Of a stretch of 10,805 bases of DNA, positions 1 to 7,364 are shown piece after piece. Numbering within the stretch: position 1 is the stretch's first letter; every line of letters begins with the position of its first letter. A program made the position numbers and the translations under genes. The notes under the pieces are model-generated. The model was given only the letters and a program-made list of their open reading frames with translations. It was not told where the DNA came from and searched no databases. The stretch comes from Verrucomicrobiota bacterium (GTDB lineage Bacteria > Verrucomicrobiota > Verrucomicrobiia > Chthoniobacterales > UBA10450). The stretch spans positions 1 through 10,805 of the forward strand of contig QHQV01000263.1 in assembly GCA_003219945.1 (NCBI GenBank), given 5' to 3'.

Positions 1-822
1 GACTCGGCTCTTCACATGTGCCAACACCCGGCCAAAGAGCGCGGCGTCACTGTGCACGAAGTCCGCAAGCATCTTAAAAAACTCCGTGCCGCAATACGGC
101 TCGCGATTGGCGCGGTTGGTAAGAATTGTCACGCGGAACAGGATCGTTGCGTGCGCAACATCGGACGATTGGTCTCAGACTTGCGCGATGCGCAGGTGCG
201 ATTGCAGACGTTTATTCAACTGCGCGATAAAGCGGCGAAAAATTCCGAACGACAGCTCTTTCCCCTCACGGGGGAATTGTTGCTGCTCGAACGCGAAAGT
301 TTTTCCGCGGCATTCGCCGGGTGGCAAAAGGAAGCGATACCACAGTTGGAAAACGTGAAAGCACGCCTGATGGCGTGGCCACTGGACGGCCTGACTTGGA
401 AACAGATTTGCAATGCGGTATGTAAAATTTACAGGCGCGGCCAGCGCGCACTCGCCAAAGTGATCGATGATCCGGAGCCGGAAGACTTTCATGCCTGGCG
501 CAAGCGGGTGAAAGATGTGTGGTACGAGTTGCGAATCTTGCAACCTCTGAACCGAACGGTCTTGGAAGAAATGGCTCACGATGCGGAGGTGCTTGGGGAA
601 TTACTGGGGAGCGAGCACGACCTCAACTTTCTTTGGGCGCGTCTGGAAAAGGAAAGCGCTGATGAGGCGCTCGCCGACGAATTGGTGCAGCTCCAGAAAA
701 TGATTACCAAACGCTGCAAACGACTGCGCCGCGATGTGCTGGAACTCGGACGGCGTTTCTATGCCGAGCCATCGAAAGCGTTCGGAAAACGAATTTCCAT
801 CTTCGCCGGTAAACGAACGTAA
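1..822 (+). CDS. CHAD-domain protein, 5'-truncated by the window edge
   Basis: This is the C-terminal part of a CHAD (conserved histidine alpha-helical domain) protein. Known CHAD domains are helical bundles that bind inorganic polyphosphate through conserved His, Lys and Arg residues. Counting from the in-window ATG at 16, the first signature helix is [17 protein letters not shown] at about residues 13-29, the second is [18 protein letters not shown] from about residue 158, and a third conserved segment is [11 protein letters not shown] near residue 200. The protein is strongly basic at its C-terminus. The frame stays open from base 1 to the ATG at 16 (reading DSALH), and the first CHAD helix sits very close to that ATG, so the real start probably lies upstream. 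No triphosphatase (CYTH) domain is visible, but it could lie beyond the edge. The stop at 820-822 is only 7 bp from the stop of the convergent threonine synthase gene. The domain call is secure; the cellular role is not known. Confidence 0.85.
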   Translation, partial: DSALHMCQHPAKERGVTVHEVRKHLKKLRAAIRLAIGAVGKNCHAEQDRCVRNIGRLVSDLRDAQVRLQTFIQLRDKAAKNSERQLFPLTGELLLLERESFSAAFAGWQKEAIPQLENVKARLMAWPLDGLTWKQICNAVCKIYRRGQRALAKVIDDPEPEDFHAWRKRVKDVWYELRILQPLNRTVLEEMAHDAEVLGELLGSEHDLNFLWARLEKESADEALADELVQLQKMITKRCKRLRRDVLELGRRFYAEPSKAFGKRISIFAGKRT

Positions 823-829
823 GACTGTA

Positions 830-1999
830 TCATCCGCCTACTCCGCGGTCGTACGCTTCAAGATATTTGATTCCTGACCCAGTGTTAAAAACGACCACGC
901 ATTCACCGGACGCGATTTTTCCGGCGGATCGGAGCAATTTCAAAGCTGCGAAACAAGCAGCGCCTTCGGGACAGATGAAGAGACCTTCCCTGGTTCCAAC
1001 TTCACGCGCGACGCGAATCATTTCTTCGTCATCGACGGCAATTGCGCCTCCATTGGATTCGCGCAGAATTTTCAGAATCAGGAAATCGCCGATTGCTTTT
1101 GGAACTCGCAAGCCGGAAGCAATCGTGTGCGCGTCCTGAACTTCTGCACCGCTTTCTTCTCCGAACTCGAACGCGCGGACGATCGGCGCGCAACCGGCAG
1201 GTTGCACCGCAAACATGCGCGGCCGGTTTTGCCCGATCCAGCCGAGTGCTTCCATTTCATCGAACGCTTTCCACATCCCAATAAGACCAGTGCCGCCGCC
1301 AGCCGGATAAAGAATCACATTGGGCAATTGCCACTTCAATTGCTCCGCTACTTCGTAACCGAGCGTCTTTTTTCCTTCGACGCGATAAGGCTCTTTCAGC
1401 GTCGACGTGTCGAACCACCCTTCATTTGCTTTGCGCCGGCTGATTTCCGCGGCGCAATCCGTTATCAATCCGTCCACCAGGGTCACGTGAGCGCCCAATT
1501 CACGACACTCAACAATGTTCGCGCGCGGTGTGTCGCGCGGCATGAAGACGTGCGCCTCCACACCGGCTCGAGCGGCGTATGCAGCAAGCGCGCCACCGGC
1601 ATTTCCCGCACTGGGAACCGCGAGCTTTGTTGCGCCGAGATGTTTTGCCATCGAAACGGCCACGCTCATTCCCCGCGCCTTGAAGCTCTGGGTCGGATTG
1701 AGCGAGTCGTCTTTGATCCAAAGGTCGACATCATCGGCGAATTTGCGTGCGCGGATCAGCGGTGTTCCGCCTTCCCCTAACGAGGCGGGCTCAACATCGG
1801 CTGGCAACGGCAACACTTCGCGGTAACGCCACAACGATTTCTCGCGTTCCGCTAGTCTCTCGCGGCTCAAGGTTCGACTCGCCGCAGCGAGATCGACGAT
1901 CGCAAACAGAGGCTTATTGCACGAGCCACAAAGATTTTGTAGTCGAGACCATTCGTGCTCAAGCCCGCACGCGCTGCATTCGAGACGCTTCAGAAACAT
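830..1999 (-). CDS. thrC: Threonine synthase with N-terminal zinc ribbon (PLP fold type II)
   Basis: Threonine synthase converts O-phospho-L-homoserine to L-threonine and phosphate in the cytoplasm, using pyridoxal phosphate. With the start at 1999 the protein has 389 residues. Residues 8-27 hold four cysteines in a CxxC...CxxC arrangement (C8, C11, C24, C27), the zinc ribbon seen in one group of bacterial and archaeal threonine synthases. GEGGTPL follows at 75-81, then [11 protein letters not shown] with the PLP Schiff-base lysine at K107, the SAGNAGG substrate/PLP loop, and the glycine-rich phosphate-binding [10 protein letters not shown]. Length and motif order fit the family. A longer start at 2077 is in frame, but its extra codons read through an intergenic repeat and precede the zinc ribbon, so I prefer 1999. 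No other threonine pathway gene is adjacent. A related fold-II PLP enzyme, such as threonine dehydratase or cysteate synthase, is possible but less likely given the ribbon and overall pattern. Confidence 0.87.
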   Translation of the reverse strand: MFLKRLECSACGLEHEWSRLQNLCGSCNKPLFAIVDLAAASRTLSRERLAEREKSLWRYREVLPLPADVEPASLGEGGTPLIRARKFADDVDLWIKDDSLNPTQSFKARGMSVAVSMAKHLGATKLAVPSAGNAGGALAAYAARAGVEAHVFMPRDTPRANIVECRELGAHVTLVDGLITDCAAEISRRKANEGWFDTSTLKEPYRVEGKKTLGYEVAEQLKWQLPNVILYPAGGGTGLIGMWKAFDEMEALGWIGQNRPRMFAVQPAGCAPIVRAFEFGEESGAEVQDAHTIASGLRVPKAIGDFLILKILRESNGGAIAVDDEEMIRVAREVGTREGLFICPEGAACFAALKLLRSAGKIASGECVVVFNTGSGIKYLEAYDRGVGG

Positions 2000-2011
2000 G
2001 GGAGCATGAAC

Positions 2012-2123
2012 GTAGCACAGACATCTTGTCTGTGGTGCTGGCGGGCATCTTGCCTGCCGGTCTATTTTCATCTTCAACCAGGCGAGACGCCCGGTTGCCC
2101 GACAGGCAGGATGCCTGTACTAC
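2012..2123. repeat. Composite inverted repeat in the threonine synthase / exoribonuclease divergent gap
   Basis: The 22-bp ends (2012-2033 and 2102-2123) are inverted copies matching at 18 of 22 positions. Inside, several mini-palindromes share a 3-base centre: ACAGACATCTTGTCTGT at 2017-2033 (perfect 7-bp arms), a GGCGGGCA-TCT-TGCCTGCC unit ending near 2059, GGCGAGACGCC at 2081-2091, and ACAGGCAGGATGCCTGT at 2102-2118 (perfect 7-bp arms). I recall similar 'CATCTTGCCTG ... CAGGATGCCTG' elements scattered between genes in Verrucomicrobia, but the copy number in this genome cannot be seen here. The element has no coding potential of its own. It lies 12 bp upstream of the threonine synthase start and 36 bp upstream of the exoribonuclease start. 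Confidence 0.8.
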
Positions 2124-2159
2124 AGCGCGACTTGCGCGTCGTGATACATTTCAACACGG

Positions 2160-3218
2160 ATGAACTTGCTCACGCTGACGGAAATTCGCCGTGCGACACA
2201 GAATGGAGCGACGTCTGCACGCGTGCACGTGCAGGTGGAAAACGCGACCCCCAAGCTCACGCGCGAGCAGCAACCGTATTGCGAGCTTACGTTGGCCGAC
2301 GCATGCGACCGGATGACGCTGCGCGTGTGGAGCGATCATCCCGCGTACAAAACGTGCAGCGCATTAACCAGTCAGGATTTCATCGAGCTCACCGCGGACT
2401 TTTACCGATCGCAATACGGACTCGATGCTCGCAAGTGGACGGTCCGCCCATTAACTGAGCAGGAGAAAAACGAATTACTTCAAGGCCCGGCAGATTTACG
2501 CGCCAAACAGACAACCGATTTCGAGTTCATCAAGCAAACTGTCGCGGAGACCACCGATCCACGGTTACTCGCTTTGGGCGAAGCTTTTCTCAGCGAATGG
2601 GGCGACAGATTCCGGCGCACCGCAGCCGCGCGGAATTATCATCACGCCCGGCGCGGCGGACTGGTCGAGCATACAGCGCAAATGATGCGCGTGGCCAAGC
2701 AGATCGCGCCGGTGTACCCGGAGCTGAACCTGGATCTGTTGCTCGCGGGAATTCTTTTCCATGACTCTGGCAAACTTTGGGAGAATGCCCTGCCGGAGAA
2801 CGGCTTCGTCATGAATTATGACGAGCTAGGCGAACTGATGGGGCACATCTCCATCGGACTCGAATTGGTGAACGCGTTGTGGAGAAAATTGAGCGTGGAA
2901 AACGCCGACGCGTGGAAAAATCTTTTGCCGGCATCGGAGGACGTGCGAACGCATCTGTTGCACCTGATCGGCGCGCATCATGGCGAGCCGGAATTTGGGT
3001 CGCCCGTCGCGCCGAAAACGCCAGAGGCAATGGCGCTTCATTACATCGACAATCTGGATGCGCGTCTGGAAATGTTCGCCGCCGGTTACACAACGGCCAA
3101 GCCGCTGGCCGCGCGCATCTTCGATCGCGTGCGGCCGTTGCCCGGTAATTTGGTGAAGTCGCTGGACAAATTTCAACAAGCAGCGAGTTCGCAACTCCCC
3201 GCCGACAAACTTCTATGA
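2160..3218 (+). CDS. YhaM-type 3'-5' exoribonuclease (OB fold plus HD domain)
   Basis: The protein has 352 residues and the two-part layout of YhaM/CBF1 exoribonucleases, which degrade single-stranded RNA (and in some cases DNA) from the 3' end with divalent metal. The N-terminal part, about residues 15-110, reads like an OB fold (ARVHVQVENATPKLTREQQPYCELTLAD, described here by its ends only). The HD part carries GGLVEHT with His171, LFHDSGK with His201-Asp202, GHISIG with His229, AHHGEPE with His273-His274, and YIDNLDA with Asp297, giving the full metal-ligand set in the usual order. The tail GYTTAKPLAARIFDRVRPL is basic. It is slightly longer than Bacillus YhaM (314 residues). It starts at ATG 2160 with no clear Shine-Dalgarno sequence and ends in an ATGA overlap with the next gene, so the two are probably co-translated. 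The active-site evidence is strong; the exact substrate in this organism is inferred from the family. Confidence 0.88.
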   Translation: MNLLTLTEIRRATQNGATSARVHVQVENATPKLTREQQPYCELTLADACDRMTLRVWSDHPAYKTCSALTSQDFIELTADFYRSQYGLDARKWTVRPLTEQEKNELLQGPADLRAKQTTDFEFIKQTVAETTDPRLLALGEAFLSEWGDRFRRTAAARNYHHARRGGLVEHTAQMMRVAKQIAPVYPELNLDLLLAGILFHDSGKLWENALPENGFVMNYDELGELMGHISIGLELVNALWRKLSVENADAWKNLLPASEDVRTHLLHLIGAHHGEPEFGSPVAPKTPEAMALHYIDNLDARLEMFAAGYTTAKPLAARIFDRVRPLPGNLVKSLDKFQQAASSQLPADKLL

Positions 3219-3649
3219 CGCGCTACGAGCACACGCAAATCGGTCACGTAATCATTTGGTTTCTTTTTGCAATCATTCTAATTGCTAGCGGAGTTGCTGG
3301 ATTGTCTCATCGCGAGACACCTCTAGTGGTTTCGATCATCCTGCTGGCTGCGCTCGTCCTGTTCTACAAACTCAGAATTACAATCGAAGGTAAGACTTTG
3401 TGCGCATCATTTGGACCCGGCATTATCCGCAAGAGAGTGGAGCTTGCGCAGATTGTCGGATGCGAGCCGATTCACATCCGCTGGTGGTACGGCTGCGGCG
3501 TTCATCTGACTCCTTGCGGCTGGCTGTATAACGTTTCCGGATTCGACGCCGTAGCGATCGCGTTGCGCGATGGCAAAAAATTCGCCTTTGGCACTAATGA
3601 TTCGGACGGACTCACGGCAGGAATTCGAGACGCAATTCGCGTCAACTAG
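3215..3649 (+). CDS. Small membrane protein with PH-like C-terminal domain
   Basis: The 144-residue product has two hydrophobic segments, at about residues 10-30 and 36-52, followed by a soluble tail of about 90 residues. The tail has the look of bacterial PH-like domains: ITIEGKTLCASFGPG, then a strand-turn pattern ending in WLYNVSG, AIALRDGKKFAFGTND and a final helix (GLTAGIRDAIRVN). Membrane-anchored proteins of this layout are common and mostly uncharacterised. The start codon overlaps the stop of the exoribonuclease gene (ATGA at 3215-3218), so the two are likely translated together. The shared unit suggests a functional link, but the sequence does not show one. The gene is followed by a 156-bp gap and a convergent neighbour. 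I do not recognise a named family member. Confidence 0.72.
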   Translation: MTRYEHTQIGHVIIWFLFAIILIASGVAGLSHRETPLVVSIILLAALVLFYKLRITIEGKTLCASFGPGIIRKRVELAQIVGCEPIHIRWWYGCGVHLTPCGWLYNVSGFDAVAIALRDGKKFAFGTNDSDGLTAGIRDAIRVN

Positions 3650-3710
3650 GCTGCGTATCCGCTTTGGGGAGCGCATGCGTCCCGCGTGCTGGCGAGCGCG
3701 TCCTCGCAGC
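3650..3710. repeat. Possible degenerate intergenic repeat
   Basis: The GC-rich segment downstream of the PH-like gene begins with GCTGCG (3650-3655) and ends with the inverted CGCAGC (3705-3710). In between it holds CGCATGCG (3672-3679) and a run of GCG-rich alternations such as GGCGAGCGCGTCCTCGC. It resembles, from memory, dispersed intergenic elements in Verrucomicrobia, but only one copy is in the window, and the inverted ends are short enough to arise by chance. The rest of the 156-bp gap to 3805 shows no gene and no convincing terminator. Confidence 0.3.
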
Positions 3711-3805
3711 TTTTCTCGGCTGTGCTGCCATATACCACCTTTGAGAAAGCCTCTTTTGGCGCGACGCCGAAACTAGGTCGCCGCGGCGAACGCTATTCAA
3801 GAATT

Positions 3806-4654
3806 CTATTTGGCCAGTTCGCGAAACCAGTGCAAAGCGATGGAGGTTTGCGCATCGTTGGCTTCGTGCCCGCCGTGGAACGTACCTATTTTTATCCGTT
3901 GAAATCCGGTGCGTTTGATTGAACCTGCGACGTTGTACTGCTGTTCCAAAGTCGCGATCCGGTCGTCGCGTCCGGCACTGATGTAAACCGGCGTTGTAAG
4001 AAACTCCTTGGCAGGCCCGACTCGCGCGTAGCCTTCGCTCAAGCGGTCTTCGTTGGCACCGGTGATGTAAATCCCCGCGATACGACAGCCATGCTTCGCC
4101 AGTAATGGTGCGACCACACCCACGCCTTTGCCGCCGCCCGAAAATCCAGCACACGCGACCGGCCACTTGTTGGAGCCGGGAAAGCTGCGGTGCAGCGCGT
4201 CGATCGCGGCGAGCGTCATCGCGCCACGCCACGCGGCGGTGTCGTTGCGCGCGGGCTGCGGACCGTCGCCCGCAAGCACCACCCAACCTTCTCTAAGTCC
4301 GACTCTGCCATAGAAATCGACAAGGTCGTCGCGATTTTGCCGTTTGGAATCGCTGGTGGAGCACACGACCAACACCGGCCAAGTTTTTTGTGGATCAAAA
4401 TTCAAAGGAGTAGCAAGCACGGCCACTGCATTCGACGGCACAACATTCCCGCCTTGGGTGGCCAACGACTTTTCCTGAGCGCTTAACGGAACGTTAGATT
4501 TGACTGTTGAACCAGGAGAAAAAGCGACTCCCGCGAATGTCAACGAACCTGCGGTTGCTGCGATCGAGCCCGCATGTGGTAGCAAGATCAATCCGGCCAG
4601 CGACAACAGTCGCAAACGCATTCCGTAAAATTGCTGGGAATCCGATAGGATCAT
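3806..4654 (-). CDS. Secreted alpha/beta-hydrolase-like protein (esterase/peptidase-like)
   Basis: The product has 282 residues from the ATG at 4654, or 271 from an in-frame ATG at 4621. The second start would place the basic-hydrophobic signal sequence MRLRLLSLAGLILLPHAGS right at the N-terminus; cleavage after an Ala near residue 33-35 would export it. The hydrolase core begins near WPVLVVCST (residues 92-100). The nucleophile elbow is AGFSGGGKG with Ser172, the acid is probably Asp230 or Asp231 in ISAGRDDRIA, and the base is His260 or His263 in TFHGGHEAN. Order and spacing fit the alpha/beta-hydrolase fold, close in style to PHB-depolymerase/poly-esterase-like proteins. The substrate cannot be told from sequence. 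No Shine-Dalgarno sequence decides between the starts. The gene is divergent from the thioesterase gene, with a 67-bp gap, and monocistronic in this window. Confidence 0.75.
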   Translation of the reverse strand: MILSDSQQFYGMRLRLLSLAGLILLPHAGSIAATAGSLTFAGVAFSPGSTVKSNVPLSAQEKSLATQGGNVVPSNAVAVLATPLNFDPQKTWPVLVVCSTSDSKRQNRDDLVDFYGRVGLREGWVVLAGDGPQPARNDTAAWRGAMTLAAIDALHRSFPGSNKWPVACAGFSGGGKGVGVVAPLLAKHGCRIAGIYITGANEDRLSEGYARVGPAKEFLTTPVYISAGRDDRIATLEQQYNVAGSIKRTGFQRIKIGTFHGGHEANDAQTSIALHWFRELAK

Positions 4655-4700
4655 GTTGTTTCGTACTTTTGAGCAAAAAACGTGCGGATCGCAACGCGCA

Positions 4701-4715
4701 AATCTAATTTAGATT
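4701..4715. promoter_or_regulatory. Perfect 15-bp palindrome in a divergent promoter region
   Basis: AATCTAATTTAGATT has perfect 7-bp arms around one central base. It is AT-rich in a GC-rich setting, lies in the 67-bp gap between the divergent hydrolase and thioesterase genes, and ends 6 bp before the first possible thioesterase start. The shape and place fit an operator for a dimeric regulator or an overlapping -10 region. No regulator gene is nearby, so this remains a candidate only. Confidence 0.4.
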
Positions 4716-4721
4716 CAAAAT

Positions 4722-5204
4722 GTGAAATTCGCCATGGCCCCCCGTATTCGCACAGATGTACAGGTAATGTTTTTCGATACCGATTGCGGAGGTGTCGTAT
4801 CCAACATTGCCTATCTGCGCTTCATCGAGATCGCGCGCACAAACCTTGCTGAGCAGCTCGGGCTCGCGCTCGTGGAGATGGCGCAAAAGCAAACGTATCC
4901 GGTCGTGGTTCGCACCGAAATCGACTATCGACGCGCGGCCAGACTCGGCGACCGGCTGGTGATTGAGGCCTGGCTGGATCGAGTGGAGCGCGCGCGGTTC
5001 TGGTGCGCATTCCGCATGACGCGCCCGCACGACAACGTCTTAATTGCCGAGTGCCGCCAGATGCTCGCATTGATCGAGATGTCAACGGGAAAATTGCTGC
5101 GTTTGCCGGAGCATTGGAAAACGTTCGATAAAGGGGAATCCAGCGAACATCACGACCACGAAGCTCAAACCGAAAGGATTCCCGGTGGAGAATGTGTGCA
5201 ATGA
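4722..5204 (+). CDS. YbgC/4HBT-family hotdog acyl-CoA thioesterase
   Basis: The protein has up to 160 residues and the single hotdog-fold domain of the 4-hydroxybenzoyl-CoA thioesterase/YbgC family, which hydrolyses acyl-CoA thioesters in the cytoplasm. The family signature is near the N-terminus: [20 protein letters not shown], where Asp21 aligns with the catalytic Asp17 of Pseudomonas 4-HBT, followed by IEIARTNL on the long helix. The central strands include [21 protein letters not shown]. The C-terminal 20 or so residues (after WKTF) are polar and probably disordered. The first in-frame start is a GTG at 4722; an ATG at 4734 (MAPRIRTD) is equally plausible, and neither has a clear ribosome binding site. 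The stop overlaps the start of the glycosyltransferase gene (ATGA). In proteobacteria ybgC sits with tol-pal, but no tol gene is seen here. The natural substrate is unknown. Confidence 0.87.
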   Translation: MKFAMAPRIRTDVQVMFFDTDCGGVVSNIAYLRFIEIARTNLAEQLGLALVEMAQKQTYPVVVRTEIDYRRAARLGDRLVIEAWLDRVERARFWCAFRMTRPHDNVLIAECRQMLALIEMSTGKLLRLPEHWKTFDKGESSEHHDHEAQTERIPGGECVQ

Positions 5205-6994
5205 CCGCAAGCGCCCGCACACTAACCATCGAACAAACGCTGCTTGAACCGTCTGCGTTGCCGCCGCCGCCCACGCGCCACGCTCTACTGGTAATTCTGA
5301 TTGCGCTCGCAGCGCTGTTACATGTGGTGACCGTTGGGACCGGCGATCTTTACAGTGAGACGGAGGGGCAATACGCCGGAGCCGCGCGCGAGATGGTGGC
5401 GAGCAATAATTGGTTGCTTCCAACGAACAACGGCATACCGCGTCTGCAAAAACCGCCATTGCTCTACTGGGTCATCATTGCTTCCTACAAAATTCTCGGC
5501 GTGAATGAGGCAGCGGCCCGGCTGCCGATCGCGCTGGCGGTCGTAGCCACGGTTGCACTTATCTTTCTAATTGGCGAAAAGCTCTCAGATTACTGGCGCG
5601 GTTTCATCGCCGGTCTGATCTACCTCAGCTTCTGCGGTACGTTTCTTCTCGCGCGCATTGTCATGCCCGAACCGCTCGTCACCGCATTCATGGCTGGCGC
5701 GATGTTCTGCGGAATATGCGGCTATGAACGGAGGCGCCATCGGCGCCTCTGGTTTGCCGGAGTGTGGATTTTCGCTGCACTGGCGTGCCTAACGAAAGGT
5801 GTGCTAGGCATCGTTTACCCCGCCGTAGTTTTTGTTTTGCTCTCGATTTTTTATCGCGAAGCGCGGATACGATTCCGCGGACTGCTGCGGTGGGAATATG
5901 TGCTGATTTTTCTTTTGATTCTGGCGCCCTGGCACATCTGGGCCCAGTGGCATTTTCCTCACTACTTTCGTTACTTGGTCAGGTCCGAATGGCTGGGACA
6001 CCTGCGCGGGCTCACGGATGAGACGCATGATTTCCTAGGCGCGCCTGCTTATCAATTTGTGATCCTGCATGTGGCCTGGTGGTTTCCATGGTCGATCGCG
6101 CTCCTGTCGAGCGTCATTTTTGCCTGCCGCCGTGTTACCCGCCCACGCGAGATCAATTTCGGCGATGCATTACTATTTTGCTGGATGGGCGTGGTGTTCT
6201 TTCCGCTGCTCTTTTTGGGACAGCGACAGGATTACTATTCGATGAGCATGTGGAGCGCGTTCGCGCTCTGGGCAGCCATGGCTTGGGATCGGACTCCCCA
6301 ATCGTTGCGTGCCGCGGGTGCGATCGCTGTGGGTGTCATCGGTCTGATCCTTGCGGGCGGAGCGTTGTTCGTGGCGCCTGCCGCGCGTGCATTCAACGGA
6401 ACTTGGGGAGTGATGGACGCCCGCTGGACCGCGTGGAAAGCCTTGGATGACATGCCTGTGTCCGCGTGGGTAGCACTGCGGCCCATGCTCGTCATTACAG
6501 CTGTCTCATTCGTGTTCTTCGCGACCGTAGCCGTCTACTTCATTTTCAAACAACGCGGGAAACTCGCAGCCATTGCTCTCGCCGCCTCGATGATTCCAGC
6601 CGGGCTGAGCATGGTAATAGGCGTCGCGAAAACTGCGCCCTATTTCTCACTCGCCGATGTCGCCCGTTACCTGAATCCGCGGTTGGAGACAGGCGGCCAG
6701 GCGATGTTCGAAGGGCCGCTGGACGACAGCAGCAGCCTTATTTTTTATCTCAATCGGAAATTCTTTTTTGTTAACCAAAATCCCCGGAAAGAAGCGCCGA
6801 TCGGCCCACCCGCAACCGACATTTTTCTGGATGAACAAGCTGTTCTGGACAAATGGCATCAAGCCGACCCGGTTTACCTGATTGTGGAGCAAAGCAGGGC
6901 AGACTACTGGAAAGAGCTAGTTACCAGCCGGTTTCACGTTTATCACCAAATCACTATCTCTGGCACGTACGTCGTGCTTAGTAATCAGCTCTAA
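5201..6994 (+). CDS. ArnT/GT39-type polytopic membrane glycosyltransferase
   Basis: The 597-residue integral membrane protein has about a dozen hydrophobic segments and a soluble C-terminal part from about residue 490. It belongs with the PMT/ArnT GT-C enzymes, which move sugars from polyprenyl-phosphate donors to acceptors on the outer face of the membrane. Diagnostic features are a first periplasmic loop reading [18 protein letters not shown] (residues 48-65), then [21 protein letters not shown], and later [12 protein letters not shown]. In ArnT the loop carries an Asp-Glu pair (PDETRYAE); here it reads SETEGQYAG, with Thr in place of the Asp. I place the start at ATG 5201, not the in-frame ATG at 5192, because a GGAG at 5187-5190 is well spaced only for 5201 and this gives an ATGA overlap with the thioesterase stop. 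Lipid A, exopolysaccharide or protein could be the acceptor. Confidence 0.85.
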   Translation: MTASARTLTIEQTLLEPSALPPPPTRHALLVILIALAALLHVVTVGTGDLYSETEGQYAGAAREMVASNNWLLPTNNGIPRLQKPPLLYWVIIASYKILGVNEAAARLPIALAVVATVALIFLIGEKLSDYWRGFIAGLIYLSFCGTFLLARIVMPEPLVTAFMAGAMFCGICGYERRRHRRLWFAGVWIFAALACLTKGVLGIVYPAVVFVLLSIFYREARIRFRGLLRWEYVLIFLLILAPWHIWAQWHFPHYFRYLVRSEWLGHLRGLTDETHDFLGAPAYQFVILHVAWWFPWSIALLSSVIFACRRVTRPREINFGDALLFCWMGVVFFPLLFLGQRQDYYSMSMWSAFALWAAMAWDRTPQSLRAAGAIAVGVIGLILAGGALFVAPAARAFNGTWGVMDARWTAWKALDDMPVSAWVALRPMLVITAVSFVFFATVAVYFIFKQRGKLAAIALAASMIPAGLSMVIGVAKTAPYFSLADVARYLNPRLETGGQAMFEGPLDDSSSLIFYLNRKFFFVNQNPRKEAPIGPPATDIFLDEQAVLDKWHQADPVYLIVEQSRADYWKELVTSRFHVYHQITISGTYVVLSNQL

Positions 6995-7092
6995 AGCAGT
7001 TCACTCGTCCTCTTCGGCGGCCTTGAAAAACGACTGAGTCGCGCTAATGTGGCGGCTCACTTCTGGTTCAACTCTTTACCGACTCAAGCAAT

Positions 7093-7248
7093 ATGTCGCA
7101 ACATCGCAGTTTAAAAGGGGCCAGCACTATTGCGGCTAAGCGCAATGTGCTGAAACGCTTCGAACGCGTCGAGCTTCTCAAGAAACGCGGCCAGTGGAAG
7201 GACGATCAGAAAGTGATCGGCCTGCCGAAAACAAAGCCCGACGTTTAG
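7093..7248 (+). CDS. Small basic protein, Chlamydiae/Verrucomicrobia family
   Basis: This short gene encodes 51 residues, 14 of them Lys or Arg against 5 acidic. The sequence runs MSQHRSLKGAS, then AAKRNVLKRFERVELLKKRG, QWKDDQKVIGLPKTKP and ends DV. From memory it closely matches the 'small basic protein' family found in Verrucomicrobia and Chlamydiae, whose members share the AKRNVLKRFERVELLKKRG core and the GLPKTKP ending. The role is unknown; the charge suggests binding to RNA or ribosomes, which is inference. It starts at ATG 7093, 98 bp after the glycosyltransferase stop, and is followed within 6 bp by a palindromic repeat. No strong Shine-Dalgarno sequence precedes it. It is the best taxonomic marker in the window and is easily missed because of its size. 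Confidence 0.88.
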   Translation: MSQHRSLKGASTIAAKRNVLKRFERVELLKKRGQWKDDQKVIGLPKTKPDV

Positions 7249-7254
7249 CATTCA

Positions 7255-7345
7255 GGTTATCCTGAGCGGAGCGAAGCGGAGTCGAAGAATCCCGTAGATT
7301 TACCTCTGATCGCCGCGGGATTCCTCGACTTCGCTCGGAATGACA
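7255..7345. repeat. Imperfect inverted repeat (REP-like intergenic element)
   Basis: The left arm at about 7255-7293 ends GTCGAAGAATCCC; the right arm at 7317-7345 starts GGGATTCCTCGACTTCGC and ends GGAATGACA. The arms pair imperfectly as GAGCGAAGTCGAGGAATCCC types. The left arm carries a small internal duplication (GAGCGGAGCGAAGCGGAG), which makes it longer. The loop is about 23 bp. This sequence style, with a GTCATTCCGAGCGAAGTCGAGGAATC core, is one I recall as widely dispersed in bacterial genomes and metagenomes. It fills most of the 116-bp gap between the small basic protein and the pseudouridine synthase. A transcript would fold into a long hairpin, but there is no U-tract, so it is not an obvious terminator. 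Confidence 0.75.
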
Positions 7346-7364
7346 GTTGGTGTAAGAGACCGCC

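Noticed and set aside
1127..1780. 217-residue open frame on the plus strand inside the threonine synthase gene
   Set aside because: It is antisense to a well-supported enzyme, has no recognisable motif, and reflects the GC-rich codon pattern.
1955..2458. 167-residue plus-strand open frame across the repeat and the exoribonuclease start
   Set aside because: Its N-terminal part is the intergenic repeat read as protein and the rest is out of frame with the exoribonuclease.
3778..3789. Perfect 12-bp palindrome TCGCCGCGGCGA downstream of the hydrolase stop
   Set aside because: GC-rich palindromes of this length occur easily by chance in such DNA, there is no loop for a hairpin and no U-tract.
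3642..4286. 214-residue minus-strand open frame overlapping the hydrolase
   Set aside because: Same strand but another frame than the hydrolase; very Arg-rich, motif-free, and explained by frame-shifted GC-rich codons.
7023..7050. Promoter-like TTGAAA and TAATGT with a 16-bp spacer upstream of the small basic protein
   Set aside because: The -35 is good but the -10 matches only half of the consensus, and sigma-factor preferences in this organism are unknown.
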